Virus record (IMG/VR): IMGVR_UViG_3300008267_000014
Location: 23,777 to 87,776 of that record
From: a virus
Strand: one strand, 5' to 3'
Length of the DNA stretch: 64,000 bases
Part shown: one piece after another, positions 20,336 through 29,705 of the stretch
Layout: each line of letters starts with the position of its first letter
How positions within the stretch are numbered: position 1 is the stretch's first letter
Notes under the pieces: generated by a model
Databases searched by the model: none
What the model was told of the DNA's origin: nothing
What the model saw: the letters and a program-made list of their open reading frames with translations, nothing else
Made by a program: the position numbers and the translations under genes

Positions 20336-22297
20336 ATGTTATTAACAGATAGAATTGAATATTCAGGTGCTAGTGGTGACCATCTAATACATATCGTTGT
20401 CACTGGAGATACTTCTCAAAATCCCGCAGGTAGTTCATTTAAATTACCTCTAAGTAAAGTTGTCGATATTGTGCCTTACGCAACGGGTGGTACTTATAAT
20501 TCGATAACGGGTGATATAACGTTTACAAATAGTACAGGTGGAACATTTGTTGTTTCAGGTATAACTTGTGATACCATTGAAATAACTAATTCTGAATTTT
20601 TAAATTTAATAGATACTAATAGTGTAAAAGTAGGTTGTTTTTATAAAATAACTGACCCTATTAATGCTGATGAAGGAGTTATCGTTCAAGGTGTTATAAC
20701 TAATTCTAATTCTAGTTTACAAGGTAGTGGTATTTTTTTAAATGCCGATTATCAGGGAGTTGGTGATTATAGTGGGGTTAGTGGATATACAGGAAATATA
20801 GGTATTTGGGGAACAACACCTAGAAGTGTGTCGGTTGGAAATGTTGTATTATGGAATAACTTACATTATAAAAACTTAACAGGTTCATGGGGTTCAGCAC
20901 CAACTGGGGATAGTACAAATTGGGTTCTTTTAACAAAAAGCGTTACTAATGGTTATATTAGAGAAATTGATTTTATAAAATATAATGTTTACACTAATTT
21001 GGTTATTTATAGAGCTGATAGGAGATTAAACGAAGTTGATTATGCTACTTTTGGAGGAAGTGATAATAATTTTAATGAATTTCAATGGGGTAAAGATAGA
21101 GTAACTGGGAATAAGTTAAAGGGTAAAGGTAGAATGAATTGTGCTAATAGCAATTGTACTTTTACAAATAACTTAATAGAGGGTACTTTAACAGACACTA
21201 CTCAAGTTAATGGGTTCATTGGTAGTTATATTTCAAATATAATATCAAATGAAAGTTATATAACTTGTACTAACTATAATTATGGTTTTGTTACTAATAA
21301 TAGTTTAACAGGAGCATCTTATATATTATTTGGTTTTATTGAATATGGTTCAGAAATAATAAAAAATACTTTAAATACTAGCTCTTATATAGATATTAAC
21401 ATAACAGCAGGTTATAGAGCTTTTGTAAATAACATTTTACAAAATGAAAGCTATTTTATTTGTCCTAACATACAAGCAAGTTTAAGCAATAATTCAATAA
21501 ATAATAGGTCTTGGATAATTATTGATATTTGTGAGGGGGTGTTGATGGAAAATAGATTAAATTGTGGTAGTCAATTACTTATAGATTATGTTCAAACATT
21601 AATTCAATTTAATCAATTAGATAATAATAGTGTAATTACTATAAACCAATGTCAAACTGCATTACTTAAAAATACTTTAGATAAATCAACTATAACTATA
21701 AGCACAGTATGTAATTATACAATTCAAAGAAATTATTTAAGTCATTCTGTTATAACTGTACCAACTTTTAATGCTAGTTTTGAGGAAAATAATTTACAAA
21801 ATAGTGGTATTGTTGGTACAGAATTTAATTTTACTAATTATATTTTAAACTGTATTGTATCTAATTATTCAATAGATTTGAGTGTTATTACTAATGGGCA
21901 GCAATACAAAACATTAAATTTAGGATATAGTAATTTTGATAAAACTTTAGATTTAGACAATCCTACTATTTACGATTTGTCAACTCAAACTTTAATAATC
22001 CAAGATTTTGGTATTATTGGCATATATAGATTAACAAATACAACATCAAAAACTATTTCAAAAATAACTACTAATTATGGTGGTGATAGGGTAATGAGAT
22101 ATTACACAGATAGTAGTTTAGATTTTCAACATACTTTAATAGCAAGTGCAACTGATGGGGATTTAGTTTGTGACGCTCCAAGTAGTATAATTACGATTAT
22201 AGGTAGAACTATCGGTTCAGATTTTATAGAATATCAGCAAAGTATTGATGGTGGACAATGTTTAAATTTAAGAACAAATTTAGTAAAACTAGCTTAA
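20336..22297 (+). CDS. Tail fibre-like protein with beta-helix-type repeats
   Basis: A 653-residue protein. The N-terminal region (about 1-85) contains VVDIVPYATGG and ITFTNSTGGTFVVSGI, a module also seen in the SHAEG fibre at 29706 (LIFTNATGGTITISGI), so it likely serves to attach fibres. Residues about 240-520 show irregular repeats of 20-25 residues rich in Asn, Ser and Ile (for example NNILQNESYFICPN and NNSINNRSWIIIDI), the kind of pattern that folds as a right-handed beta-helix. A C-terminal beta domain follows. There is no catalytic motif, so depolymerase activity is unproven. It heads a fibre operon with the SHAEG gene 33 bp downstream. Confidence 0.75.
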   Translation: MLLTDRIEYSGASGDHLIHIVVTGDTSQNPAGSSFKLPLSKVVDIVPYATGGTYNSITGDITFTNSTGGTFVVSGITCDTIEITNSEFLNLIDTNSVKVGCFYKITDPINADEGVIVQGVITNSNSSLQGSGIFLNADYQGVGDYSGVSGYTGNIGIWGTTPRSVSVGNVVLWNNLHYKNLTGSWGSAPTGDSTNWVLLTKSVTNGYIREIDFIKYNVYTNLVIYRADRRLNEVDYATFGGSDNNFNEFQWGKDRVTGNKLKGKGRMNCANSNCTFTNNLIEGTLTDTTQVNGFIGSYISNIISNESYITCTNYNYGFVTNNSLTGASYILFGFIEYGSEIIKNTLNTSSYIDINITAGYRAFVNNILQNESYFICPNIQASLSNNSINNRSWIIIDICEGVLMENRLNCGSQLLIDYVQTLIQFNQLDNNSVITINQCQTALLKNTLDKSTITISTVCNYTIQRNYLSHSVITVPTFNASFEENNLQNSGIVGTEFNFTNYILNCIVSNYSIDLSVITNGQQYKTLNLGYSNFDKTLDLDNPTIYDLSTQTLIIQDFGIIGIYRLTNTTSKTISKITTNYGGDRVMRYYTDSSLDFQHTLIASATDGDLVCDAPSSIITIIGRTIGSDFIEYQQSIDGGQCLNLRTNLVKLA

Positions 22298-22330
22298 ATA
22301 ATAAAATTAAAAAAAATATAATAAAAATTT

Positions 22331-25300
22331 ATGATAACATTAAGTGAAGTACCTTCAGGTGGGAGTTTTACAGGTGGAACTGTAAATGGTGCAACTTATT
22401 TTACAGGTGGATTAACAGCTAATACATTTAGTGCTACTACATATCTTAATTTACCTGAAAACCCATATTGGACTTCAGGGTCAACTTGGAACGGAACAAA
22501 TTATCCGATTAAAGCGAATAATGATAGTGGGTTAGATGCTACAGGTGATTATTCAGTTGCTGAAGGTTATAATACAACTGCGGTTGGATTTGGTAGTCAT
22601 GTCGAAGGTTCTAGCTCGACATCTATAGGTGTTATTTCACACGCTGAAGGTTATTTTACTATATCATGTGGTGGTTATAGTCATGCTGAAGGTTGTTTAA
22701 CTATTTCTTGTGGTTATACTAGTCATTCTGAGGGTAGTGAAACCACCGCAATAGGGTTTGCAAGTCATGCTGAAGGTGAAAAGACTAAATCTTGTGGAAT
22801 ATCTAGTCATGCTGAAGGATATTTAACCATATCGTGTGGTGATAGAAGTCATACTGAAGGTCTTTGTACAACATCAATTGGTGATAATAGTCATGCTGAA
22901 GGTGAATGTACAATAACTAGTGGTAATAGTAGTCATGCTGAAGGTTTTATTACGACCGCTATTGGGTGTTATAGTCACAGTGAAGGTGAATGTACCATGG
23001 CTTGTGGTTGTGCTAGTCACGTTGAAGGTCAATTTAGTAGTGCGATTGGTGATTTTTCACACGCGGAAGGTTGGGTTAGTAAAGCCTATGGGTGGGCTAG
23101 TCACACACAAAATGATAGTACAGTTGCTTGTGGTGATGCAAGTCACGCCGAAGGTAGTGAAACTACCGCTATCGGTAATCTAAGTCACGCTGAAGGGGGT
23201 GATACTACGGCTATTGGTGATAATAGTCACGTAGAAGGTCAATTCACAACGGGTTGTGGGTACGCAAGTCATGCTGAAGGATTTGGGTCTTTAGCTTATG
23301 GATGTGCAAGTCATGCCGAAGGTCAATTAACAATAGCTACGGGACAAATGTCACATGCTGAAGGATATTCAACAAAAACTGGAGGTGAAATATTAGAACC
23401 GTTTAATAATAACGGAATATTTTATTCGGCATCAACTAACCCGTTATTATATGTATTATATGATTTTTCATCGTTGATTAGTGGTACTAGAATTCAAGTA
23501 AGTACTATTAATAGTGCATTTGAATCTTTCGTAGCTTCAACTTATTATGATAGTATATCAGGTATGACTATCATTACGTTAACTTCTGACGAATACGGGT
23601 TAGACATATCTTACACAACTGAAGGTATATCCATATTTAATTTTCAAAACACAATACAAGGAGATGCTTCACATGCTGAAGGTCAAATGTCGGTCGCATA
23701 TGGTGATGCTTCACATGCTGAAGGTAGAAATACAATAGCTTATGGTGATTATTCACATTCTGAAGGTATAACTACAACATCTTGTGGTTGTTACTCACAT
23801 TCTGAAGGAGTGTTAACTACTTCGTTAGGAGTTGCTTCACACGCAGAAGGTAGTCGTACAACCGCTTGTAATGTACATACTCATTCGGAAGGTGCTTGTA
23901 CTATTGCCGATGGTGACGGCTCACACTCTGAGGGTATTTATAGTACCTCCGTGGGTCATTATTCTCACGTTGAAGGTGTTGGTACAACATCGATAGGTTA
24001 TGGTTCGCATGCTGAAGGTGGTTTTTATGATAGTATTGAAGATACATTTTATGAGGGTGGAACGTCAATAGGACGTGGTTCACACGCTGAAGGTTATAAA
24101 ACAACATCATTTAGTACTGTTTCACATTCGGAAGGTACTCAAACAAGGTCAGGTATTAACGCTTACGGGATATCCGCAGAAACTGTAACAAACGGATTTT
24201 TGATTTTAAATACTATATATGACGTTAGCACTGAGTTTTCGATAGGGGATACTGTTATTTTAGAAGATGTGCCGTTATTAAACATATTATCAACTGTAAG
24301 TAGTGTATTTTTTAATGGAACTTTAACAACGATACAATTATCCAATTCAGGTTTAACTGGTAATTATAAAAAAATTGCCAATATAGATAATGTTAATCCT
24401 AATTACGCTGATTCATCGATAGGTTATGGTTCGCATGCTGAGGGTGCTGGTACAAAATCAATTGCTGGATATAGTCATGTTGAAGGGGTTAATACTAAAA
24501 CTTATGGTGGTGGTTCACATGCTGAAGGTAGAGATACAACAACTATCGGAAGAGCATCACATTCGGAAGGTGATTGTACTGTTGCGACAGGTTACAGTTC
24601 TCACGCTGAAGGTGGTTGTAACAATTCATATGGGACTTTCTCACACGCTGAAGGTAGATGTACCATGGCTTGTAATTGGATGTCACATTCGGAAGGTGAT
24701 TGTACAACATCTTTAGGTTATGGTTCACATTCAGAAGGTTATTCTACTACATCAGGAGCTAAAGGATTTAGTATATATAATAATACGGTTTCAAATGGGT
24801 TATTACAATTAGAAAATAATTATGGTGATGTTACATCGGAATTTAATCCTAATAATACGGTAACATTATTTGATGGGACGTATTTTAATCCTGTTTTCAC
24901 TATTTCTGCGGTTACATATGATATATTATTATCCGCAACAACAATTCAATTATATCAAAGTTGGGTCACAAGTACATATTTACAAATTGTTAATTTAAAT
25001 AATTTAGATAGTGTGTATGCGGACGCACCTGTTGGTGATTTTTCACATTCTGAAGGGTATTGTACTAAAGCTATTGGCTACCAATCCGAATCGCAAGGTC
25101 TTTGTACTATATCATTTGGTAATACGTCACATTCTGAAGGTCAGAAAACAACTGCAATTGGTGGTGCTAGTCATTCTGAAGGTAGTGATACAACGGCATT
25201 TGGGTGTTCTAGTCATGCTGAAGGTCTTTGTACTATGGCTTGTGGTAATTATAGTCATTCTGAAGGTAGTGAAACAATTGCTTACTGTGATAATAGTCAC

Positions 25301-25744
25301 GCTGGTGGAGTTTCGTCAATCGCTAGTGGTGATACATCATTTATTCATTCAACTTGTTCGGTAGTAACAGGTGACAGAAGTGCTGTTATTGGTGGTCAAA
25401 ATATTACGGGAACAACAAATGATACTGTTTATGTACCTAATTTGAATATTGGTATTATTGGGTCGGGTACAAGTGTTAGTATTTTAGGTGTTGATGGTAG
25501 TGGTTATGTTGTTAGTGGTAATAGTCTAACAAGTAAGTATATTACAAATTTAACATTCACTGGTAGTGAAACTAAAACTATTACCCATAACCTTAATACA
25601 AAATTTGTTCATTGTTCAGTTTGGGACACTAGTACTAATGAATTAATAACGGCACAAGTTGTGAGGGTTACCGGTAGTGAAACTACTTCATTATACATTA
25701 CTATTGCAACTGCGGGTAATTATGATATATTAATAACAGGATAA
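22331..25744 (+). CDS. Tail fibre with about 40 SHAEG (YadA-head-like) repeats
   Basis: An 1137-residue fibre protein. After an N-terminal module (SGGSFTGGTVNGATYFTGGL, then an ANNDSGLDATG linker), it consists of roughly 40 repeats of about 14 residues with consensus GxxSHAEGxxTTAxG. These resemble the left-handed beta-roll repeats of trimeric autotransporter (YadA) heads seen in many phage fibres. Three non-repeat inserts of 60-100 residues interrupt them (around residues 350-440, 610-690 and 815-895); the last two are similar to each other. The repeats end in a cap region (TSFIHSTCSVVTGDRSAVI and GGQNIT) and a C-terminal beta domain (THNLNTKFVHCSVWD). It is paralogous to the gene at 29706. 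Confidence 0.87.
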   Translation: MITLSEVPSGGSFTGGTVNGATYFTGGLTANTFSATTYLNLPENPYWTSGSTWNGTNYPIKANNDSGLDATGDYSVAEGYNTTAVGFGSHVEGSSSTSIGVISHAEGYFTISCGGYSHAEGCLTISCGYTSHSEGSETTAIGFASHAEGEKTKSCGISSHAEGYLTISCGDRSHTEGLCTTSIGDNSHAEGECTITSGNSSHAEGFITTAIGCYSHSEGECTMACGCASHVEGQFSSAIGDFSHAEGWVSKAYGWASHTQNDSTVACGDASHAEGSETTAIGNLSHAEGGDTTAIGDNSHVEGQFTTGCGYASHAEGFGSLAYGCASHAEGQLTIATGQMSHAEGYSTKTGGEILEPFNNNGIFYSASTNPLLYVLYDFSSLISGTRIQVSTINSAFESFVASTYYDSISGMTIITLTSDEYGLDISYTTEGISIFNFQNTIQGDASHAEGQMSVAYGDASHAEGRNTIAYGDYSHSEGITTTSCGCYSHSEGVLTTSLGVASHAEGSRTTACNVHTHSEGACTIADGDGSHSEGIYSTSVGHYSHVEGVGTTSIGYGSHAEGGFYDSIEDTFYEGGTSIGRGSHAEGYKTTSFSTVSHSEGTQTRSGINAYGISAETVTNGFLILNTIYDVSTEFSIGDTVILEDVPLLNILSTVSSVFFNGTLTTIQLSNSGLTGNYKKIANIDNVNPNYADSSIGYGSHAEGAGTKSIAGYSHVEGVNTKTYGGGSHAEGRDTTTIGRASHSEGDCTVATGYSSHAEGGCNNSYGTFSHAEGRCTMACNWMSHSEGDCTTSLGYGSHSEGYSTTSGAKGFSIYNNTVSNGLLQLENNYGDVTSEFNPNNTVTLFDGTYFNPVFTISAVTYDILLSATTIQLYQSWVTSTYLQIVNLNNLDSVYADAPVGDFSHSEGYCTKAIGYQSESQGLCTISFGNTSHSEGQKTTAIGGASHSEGSDTTAFGCSSHAEGLCTMACGNYSHSEGSETIAYCDNSHAGGVSSIASGDTSFIHSTCSVVTGDRSAVIGGQNITGTTNDTVYVPNLNIGIIGSGTSVSILGVDGSGYVVSGNSLTSKYITNLTFTGSETKTITHNLNTKFVHCSVWDTSTNELITAQVVRVTGSETTSLYITIATAGNYDILITG
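22590..25310 (+). repeat. In-frame 42-bp SHAEG repeat array
   Basis: About 40 degenerate copies of a 42-bp unit (core 'agtcatgctgaaggt') encode the SHAEG repeats of the fibre gene. Copies keep the reading frame and vary mainly at third codon positions and in two or three variable residues per unit, so this is a coding repeat under protein selection. It is interrupted by three unique inserts. Confidence 0.85.
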
Positions 25745-25760
25745 TTTTAAAAATTAAAAT

Positions 25761-28004
25761 ATGGCAAATAGAATAGAAACAGGATTAAATATAAAAGGAT
25801 TAAGTGGTGATACTAACGCATTACACGTAACAGGTAACTCATTTATAAATGGTGATGTTAACATCACAGGTAATGTTAATGTTATTGGTACAGCAACAAC
25901 TTTAAATACTGAAACCGTTCAAACAAGAGATAATAGAATACTGTTGAATTATAGTGGTACTACATTAAGTGCGATTGGTGGTGGTATTGAAGTTTTAAGT
26001 GGTAAAACTAATGGTACTAATATTAGTTTAACTACGGATAGTAATGGTGATTGGAATTCAAATACTGGTCTAAATATTAGTGGTAGGACTTCTGATAATA
26101 CAACATATGGTTTAAGAGTACAAAATAACGGTGGTACAGATAATTTAGTTATTAGAAATGATGGTAATGTTGGTATTGGGACAAGTAGTCCAACAAGAAT
26201 TTTGGATAGTAGAGGTACTTTTAATCTACAACCAAGTACAAACACTTTTTTAAGATTTGATTCTTACATGATAGAAGCCCAAGTTGGTAGTTCAAGTAAC
26301 GCCTTAGCCATTAATATAGATAATTTTGGTGGTTCTCAATTAAGAGGTAGTGGTTCTTCTGGGTTAGTAAGTGGTTCAAATAGTTTCGGTATAACTAGTG
26401 GTGGGTTAGGTTGGTTTAGGATAGACGATAAACTTATTTTTTCATATAGTGATAATTACGTTATAGGATGGTGGGATTTACAAAATAGTAGATTTAGAAT
26501 AGGTGGTGGGGGATATTCACCAATTTATTCTTCAACCACAGAAACATTTGAAGTTATTGGTACTTCAAAAATAAGTGGTAATGTCGGTATAGGTATAACT
26601 GGTTCAACAGATGTTAATACTAAACTTAAAATCGTTGGTACAGATTCATCATCAAATTACGGATTAAAAGTCCAAAATAGTGGTGGTACAGATAATTTAG
26701 TAGTTAGAAATGATGGTAACGTTGGTATCGGAACAAGTAGTCCAATATCTAAATTACATATTAAAACAACACAAAATCTTACTTCTAATATTGATTACTT
26801 TTTACTAGGAAGTGATATATCTAATTATTTCATTAGAGCTCACACAAATGGTTATGGTAGTTATGAGACAAGTAGTTTAAAGTTCGCAACTTATGGTGGT
26901 GATATTAATTTTACACTAGGTTCTAATGCTCAAAATAATTTTAATGTTAAACATTCAATATTTAATAATGAATTTAATGTTGGTGGTGGTAGTTTTTATA
27001 GTAAATTTTATCATGGTGGTTTTGCACAAAGTGATGGTATTATCGATGAGTCTTATTTTACTGGTTCAATTATTCCGTCAAGAAAAACGACAAAAACCAT
27101 TATATCTAATAATGAAGGTGGTACTCTTGCTGATACGTATGAAGGATTAAGAATTAGGAAAGGTAATTGGGTTAATACATCTGGTACTACATATTACCCA
27201 TTAATCGCTTTAGATGGTAATGTTGGTATCGGAACGGCAACACCAAATGCAAAACTAACCATAGAAAGTCAAAGTGGTATTACTTATCCACTTAGTGTTT
27301 CTAGTGTAAATGTAGGTTTAACTAGAAGTAGATTCCTAAATGCTGGTGGTAATCAAACTGACATACAGATAGGTAATAATAATGGTGGTAATTCATTATA
27401 CTTAGGTTTAACAAATACTTCAATACCTTATTTAGATAATAGAACTAGTAATAATTTCGAATATCAAATAGTTGGTATTCCAAAAGTTACAATAGACACA
27501 TCTGGTAATGTTGGTATAGGGACAAGTACCCCTGGATTTAAACTTCAAGTTATTAACGATAATAATACTGTTGGGATAGAAACAACTGTTGATGGTTCTT
27601 CTACACCATTACGACTAACATCTACAGATGGAGGGTTTTCAGATAATCAAGAAATAAGAATTGATACTTACCAATCATCATCAATAGTTACAAGATTTGC
27701 CACTTACTACGATAGTTCAACAACATGGGGATTTAAATTTTATGGGACAAATAGTTTCTTAAATTCTCAACCAATAATGACATTAAATGGTAATGGTAAC
27801 GTTGGTATTGGAACAACATCACCAACGGCTAAATTAGATATATCCGGTAATACCGGTTATAATCAATTAAGGTTAAGGACATCTTATACACCAACAAGTT
27901 CTAGTGATACTAGCGGTAATGTCGGTGATATAGCTTGGGATGACAATTATTTTTATTGGAAAACATCATCACAATGGTTAAGAGTTAGTGGTCAAACGTT
28001 TTAA
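25761..28004 (+). CDS. Tail fibre protein with GNVGIGT repeats
   Basis: A 747-residue fibre. The motif 'GNVGIGTSSPT.KL' recurs about six times (for example near residues 135, 275, 325, 490, 580 and 685), separated by unique beta-rich segments. It is a common architecture in phage and Bacteroidetes fibre proteins where each motif starts a new trimeric segment. The N-terminus carries VNITGNVNVIGTATTLNTET, typical of fibre shafts. The C-terminus (GDIAWDDNYFYWKTSSQWLR and a short tail) is nearly the same module that ends the SHAEG fibre at 29706, suggesting an exchangeable tip or cap. It is 17 bp after the previous fibre gene and followed by a bidirectional terminator. Confidence 0.82.
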   Translation: MANRIETGLNIKGLSGDTNALHVTGNSFINGDVNITGNVNVIGTATTLNTETVQTRDNRILLNYSGTTLSAIGGGIEVLSGKTNGTNISLTTDSNGDWNSNTGLNISGRTSDNTTYGLRVQNNGGTDNLVIRNDGNVGIGTSSPTRILDSRGTFNLQPSTNTFLRFDSYMIEAQVGSSSNALAINIDNFGGSQLRGSGSSGLVSGSNSFGITSGGLGWFRIDDKLIFSYSDNYVIGWWDLQNSRFRIGGGGYSPIYSSTTETFEVIGTSKISGNVGIGITGSTDVNTKLKIVGTDSSSNYGLKVQNSGGTDNLVVRNDGNVGIGTSSPISKLHIKTTQNLTSNIDYFLLGSDISNYFIRAHTNGYGSYETSSLKFATYGGDINFTLGSNAQNNFNVKHSIFNNEFNVGGGSFYSKFYHGGFAQSDGIIDESYFTGSIIPSRKTTKTIISNNEGGTLADTYEGLRIRKGNWVNTSGTTYYPLIALDGNVGIGTATPNAKLTIESQSGITYPLSVSSVNVGLTRSRFLNAGGNQTDIQIGNNNGGNSLYLGLTNTSIPYLDNRTSNNFEYQIVGIPKVTIDTSGNVGIGTSTPGFKLQVINDNNTVGIETTVDGSSTPLRLTSTDGGFSDNQEIRIDTYQSSSIVTRFATYYDSSTTWGFKFYGTNSFLNSQPIMTLNGNGNVGIGTTSPTAKLDISGNTGYNQLRLRTSYTPTSSSDTSGNVGDIAWDDNYFYWKTSSQWLRVSGQTF

Positions 28005-28021
28005 AAAAAATATTATATATA

Positions 28022-28058
28022 AAAAGTCAGATTAAAGAAATCTGACTTTTATTTTTTT
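28022..28058. terminator. Bidirectional terminator between convergent genes
   Basis: A 12-bp stem (AAAAGTCAGATT, 28022-28033; AATCTGACTTTT, 28039-28050) with a 5-nt loop is followed on the + strand by ATTTTTTT and on the - strand by T-rich sequence. It serves the + fibre gene and the - methyltransferase gene. The last codons and stop of the methyltransferase lie inside the hairpin. Confidence 0.88.
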
Positions 28059-28712
28059 AGGGTCTATATATTGTTCACAATATTCTAATAGGTTTTTAGG
28101 TGTATTGATTTCATCATTTTTTAATGTATGAAATTCCCCTATTAAGTATTCTATTTTATTAAATAATTCAGGATTTATATTTTTAAGAATATCATATTCC
28201 GCCCCCTCACAGTCTATTTTTAATAGTTTAATTTTATTAACCTTTTCAGTTTTTAAAATGTCATCTATAACTACATTAATGGGTAATGATTTAATAATAT
28301 TTTTATAGTATAAACCAACGGGTTCTTCATATACAAAAGATGAACCACCTGTATTACCAACTGGCATATTCATTATAACATCTCTACCATCAGAAGTGAT
28401 TGCGTTATTAAAAATCCTTACATTATTTATATTATTTAATTGAATGTTTTTACTTAAACAATGAAATGTATTATATGTTGGCTCAAATGAAAATATTTTA
28501 CAATTAGGATTAACTTTAGATAAATAAGTTGAAACAACACCTACGTGAGCCCCAATGTCAATAATAACATCATCATCATTTATTTTTAATTCATTTAGAT
28601 GGTATTCTTCTTTCAGTTCTTCATAAATCCAATATACTGAATTTGATTTTTTATGGTCGTAAAATTTAATACGTTCATCTAGTATTCTTATTTCTTTAAG
28701 TGAGTTTATCAT
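28032..28712 (-). CDS. FkbM-family methyltransferase
   Basis: A 226-residue SAM-dependent methyltransferase of the FkbM type, enzymes that O-methylate sugars or small molecules. Motif I is at about residues 49-60 (VIIDIGAHVGVV). It is followed by the acidic loop IFSFEPTY that binds the SAM ribose, the LSKNIQLNN helix, and a downstream IKLLKIDCEGAEYDIL segment (the 'DxEGxE' hallmark of FkbM). It overlaps the glycosyltransferase by 4 bp (ATGA), so the two form a coupled pair on the strand opposite the flanking fibre genes. The substrate is unknown; a sugar added by the neighbouring enzyme is plausible. Its final residues are encoded in the terminator hairpin. Confidence 0.88.
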   Translation of the reverse strand: MINSLKEIRILDERIKFYDHKKSNSVYWIYEELKEEYHLNELKINDDDVIIDIGAHVGVVSTYLSKVNPNCKIFSFEPTYNTFHCLSKNIQLNNINNVRIFNNAITSDGRDVIMNMPVGNTGGSSFVYEEPVGLYYKNIIKSLPINVVIDDILKTEKVNKIKLLKIDCEGAEYDILKNINPELFNKIEYLIGEFHTLKNDEINTPKNLLEYCEQYIDPKKIKVRFL

Positions 28713-29617
28713 AATTCAAATTCAATATCGTAAGCTTTATCTTTTTCAAGAGATTTTATAATATCATTAACATTAAATAATGTTTTGGTATCAAATGGAA
28801 ATTCGGTAGGTTTACCTGTAATATCGTAAGGTTGTAAATAACTTTTTTGAGTTGTATGATGAACTATTTTAGCATCTGTCACAATATTATCATGTAAATC
28901 ATAACCAAATACTTTTGGATTATTCACGACCCAACAAACTGTTGATGGTATATTAAGTGCCGTTGATATATGTTGACAAACTGAGTCAATGAATAAACGT
29001 TTATCTGAATACATTATCATAATAGCGATTTCTCTCATTGGTTTAGTTAAACCTTCAGCACCGTTAATTAAAATTTGTTTTTCACCTTTAATTTGGAAGG
29101 TATGATAACCTAAATTATTATAATGTCTAACAATTTTCTCACAGTCTATTACAGGTAAATCTCTAGCCCAAGAATAACCTTCTTCATAAGAACCACCGAA
29201 TGGTTGTATTAAAAAAATTGGTTTATTTATTTTTGAAATAATTGTATTTCTAACATATGAAATTTCTCTTTGTGAGAAAAATAATTCAGGTTGTTCACCG
29301 TTATATGGTATATTAAATAAATCACACCAAATTTTAATTAAATGTGCTCTTTCGTATAAATAATCTTCAGTATCATAAGGATTTAAAATCATTATTTTAC
29401 TGTTTTTATTTTTAACATAATCATCGTAGAAATATTTTAATTCACCGAATTTAAATATTTTATATACGTTAGGATTATTATACCATAAATCATCCCAAGC
29501 TGTAACAATGATAATTTTACTTTGAGGGTATTGTTTTTTTAATGCTTTAATAACGGCGGTTGCCATAACATTTTTACCCGCACCCCCTTTTATTTCGAAA
29601 ATAATATATTCGTGCAT
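28709..29617 (-). CDS. Glycosyltransferase family 9-like (heptosyltransferase fold)
   Basis: A 302-residue protein resembling GT9 ADP-heptosyltransferases (GT-B fold). The N-terminus has the typical Gly-rich loop and helix (IFEIKGGAGKNVMATAVIKA) followed by QYPQSKIIIVT. The second half has the donor-site pattern: IFLIQPFGGS, then a DCEKIVRHYNNLGYHTFQIKG strand-helix unit, and a DSVCQHISTALNIPSTVCW segment matching the 'D(S/T)GxxHxAxALxxPxVxxxG' motif in degenerate form. It is the first gene of a two-gene unit with FkbM. Possible substrates are the phage fibres, host surface polysaccharide, or DNA modifications; the sequence does not decide. Confidence 0.82.
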   Translation of the reverse strand: MHEYIIFEIKGGAGKNVMATAVIKALKKQYPQSKIIIVTAWDDLWYNNPNVYKIFKFGELKYFYDDYVKNKNSKIMILNPYDTEDYLYERAHLIKIWCDLFNIPYNGEQPELFFSQREISYVRNTIISKINKPIFLIQPFGGSYEEGYSWARDLPVIDCEKIVRHYNNLGYHTFQIKGEKQILINGAEGLTKPMREIAIMIMYSDKRLFIDSVCQHISTALNIPSTVCWVVNNPKVFGYDLHDNIVTDAKIVHHTTQKSYLQPYDITGKPTEFPFDTKTLFNVNDIIKSLEKDKAYDIEFEL

Positions 29618-29677
29618 ATGAATAGTTTTAAATAAAAAAATATAATATTAAACGAAAAACTAAACTGTGCGGATTGA

Positions 29678-29685
29678 TATTTATA
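29678..29685 (+). promoter_or_regulatory. TATTTATA putative late promoter element
   Basis: TATTTATA, preceded by TTGA, lies 20 bp before the second SHAEG fibre, in the 88-bp divergent gap with the glycosyltransferase gene. Confidence 0.5.
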
Positions 29686-29705
29686 TTATAAAAAAATAAT
29701 ATATT

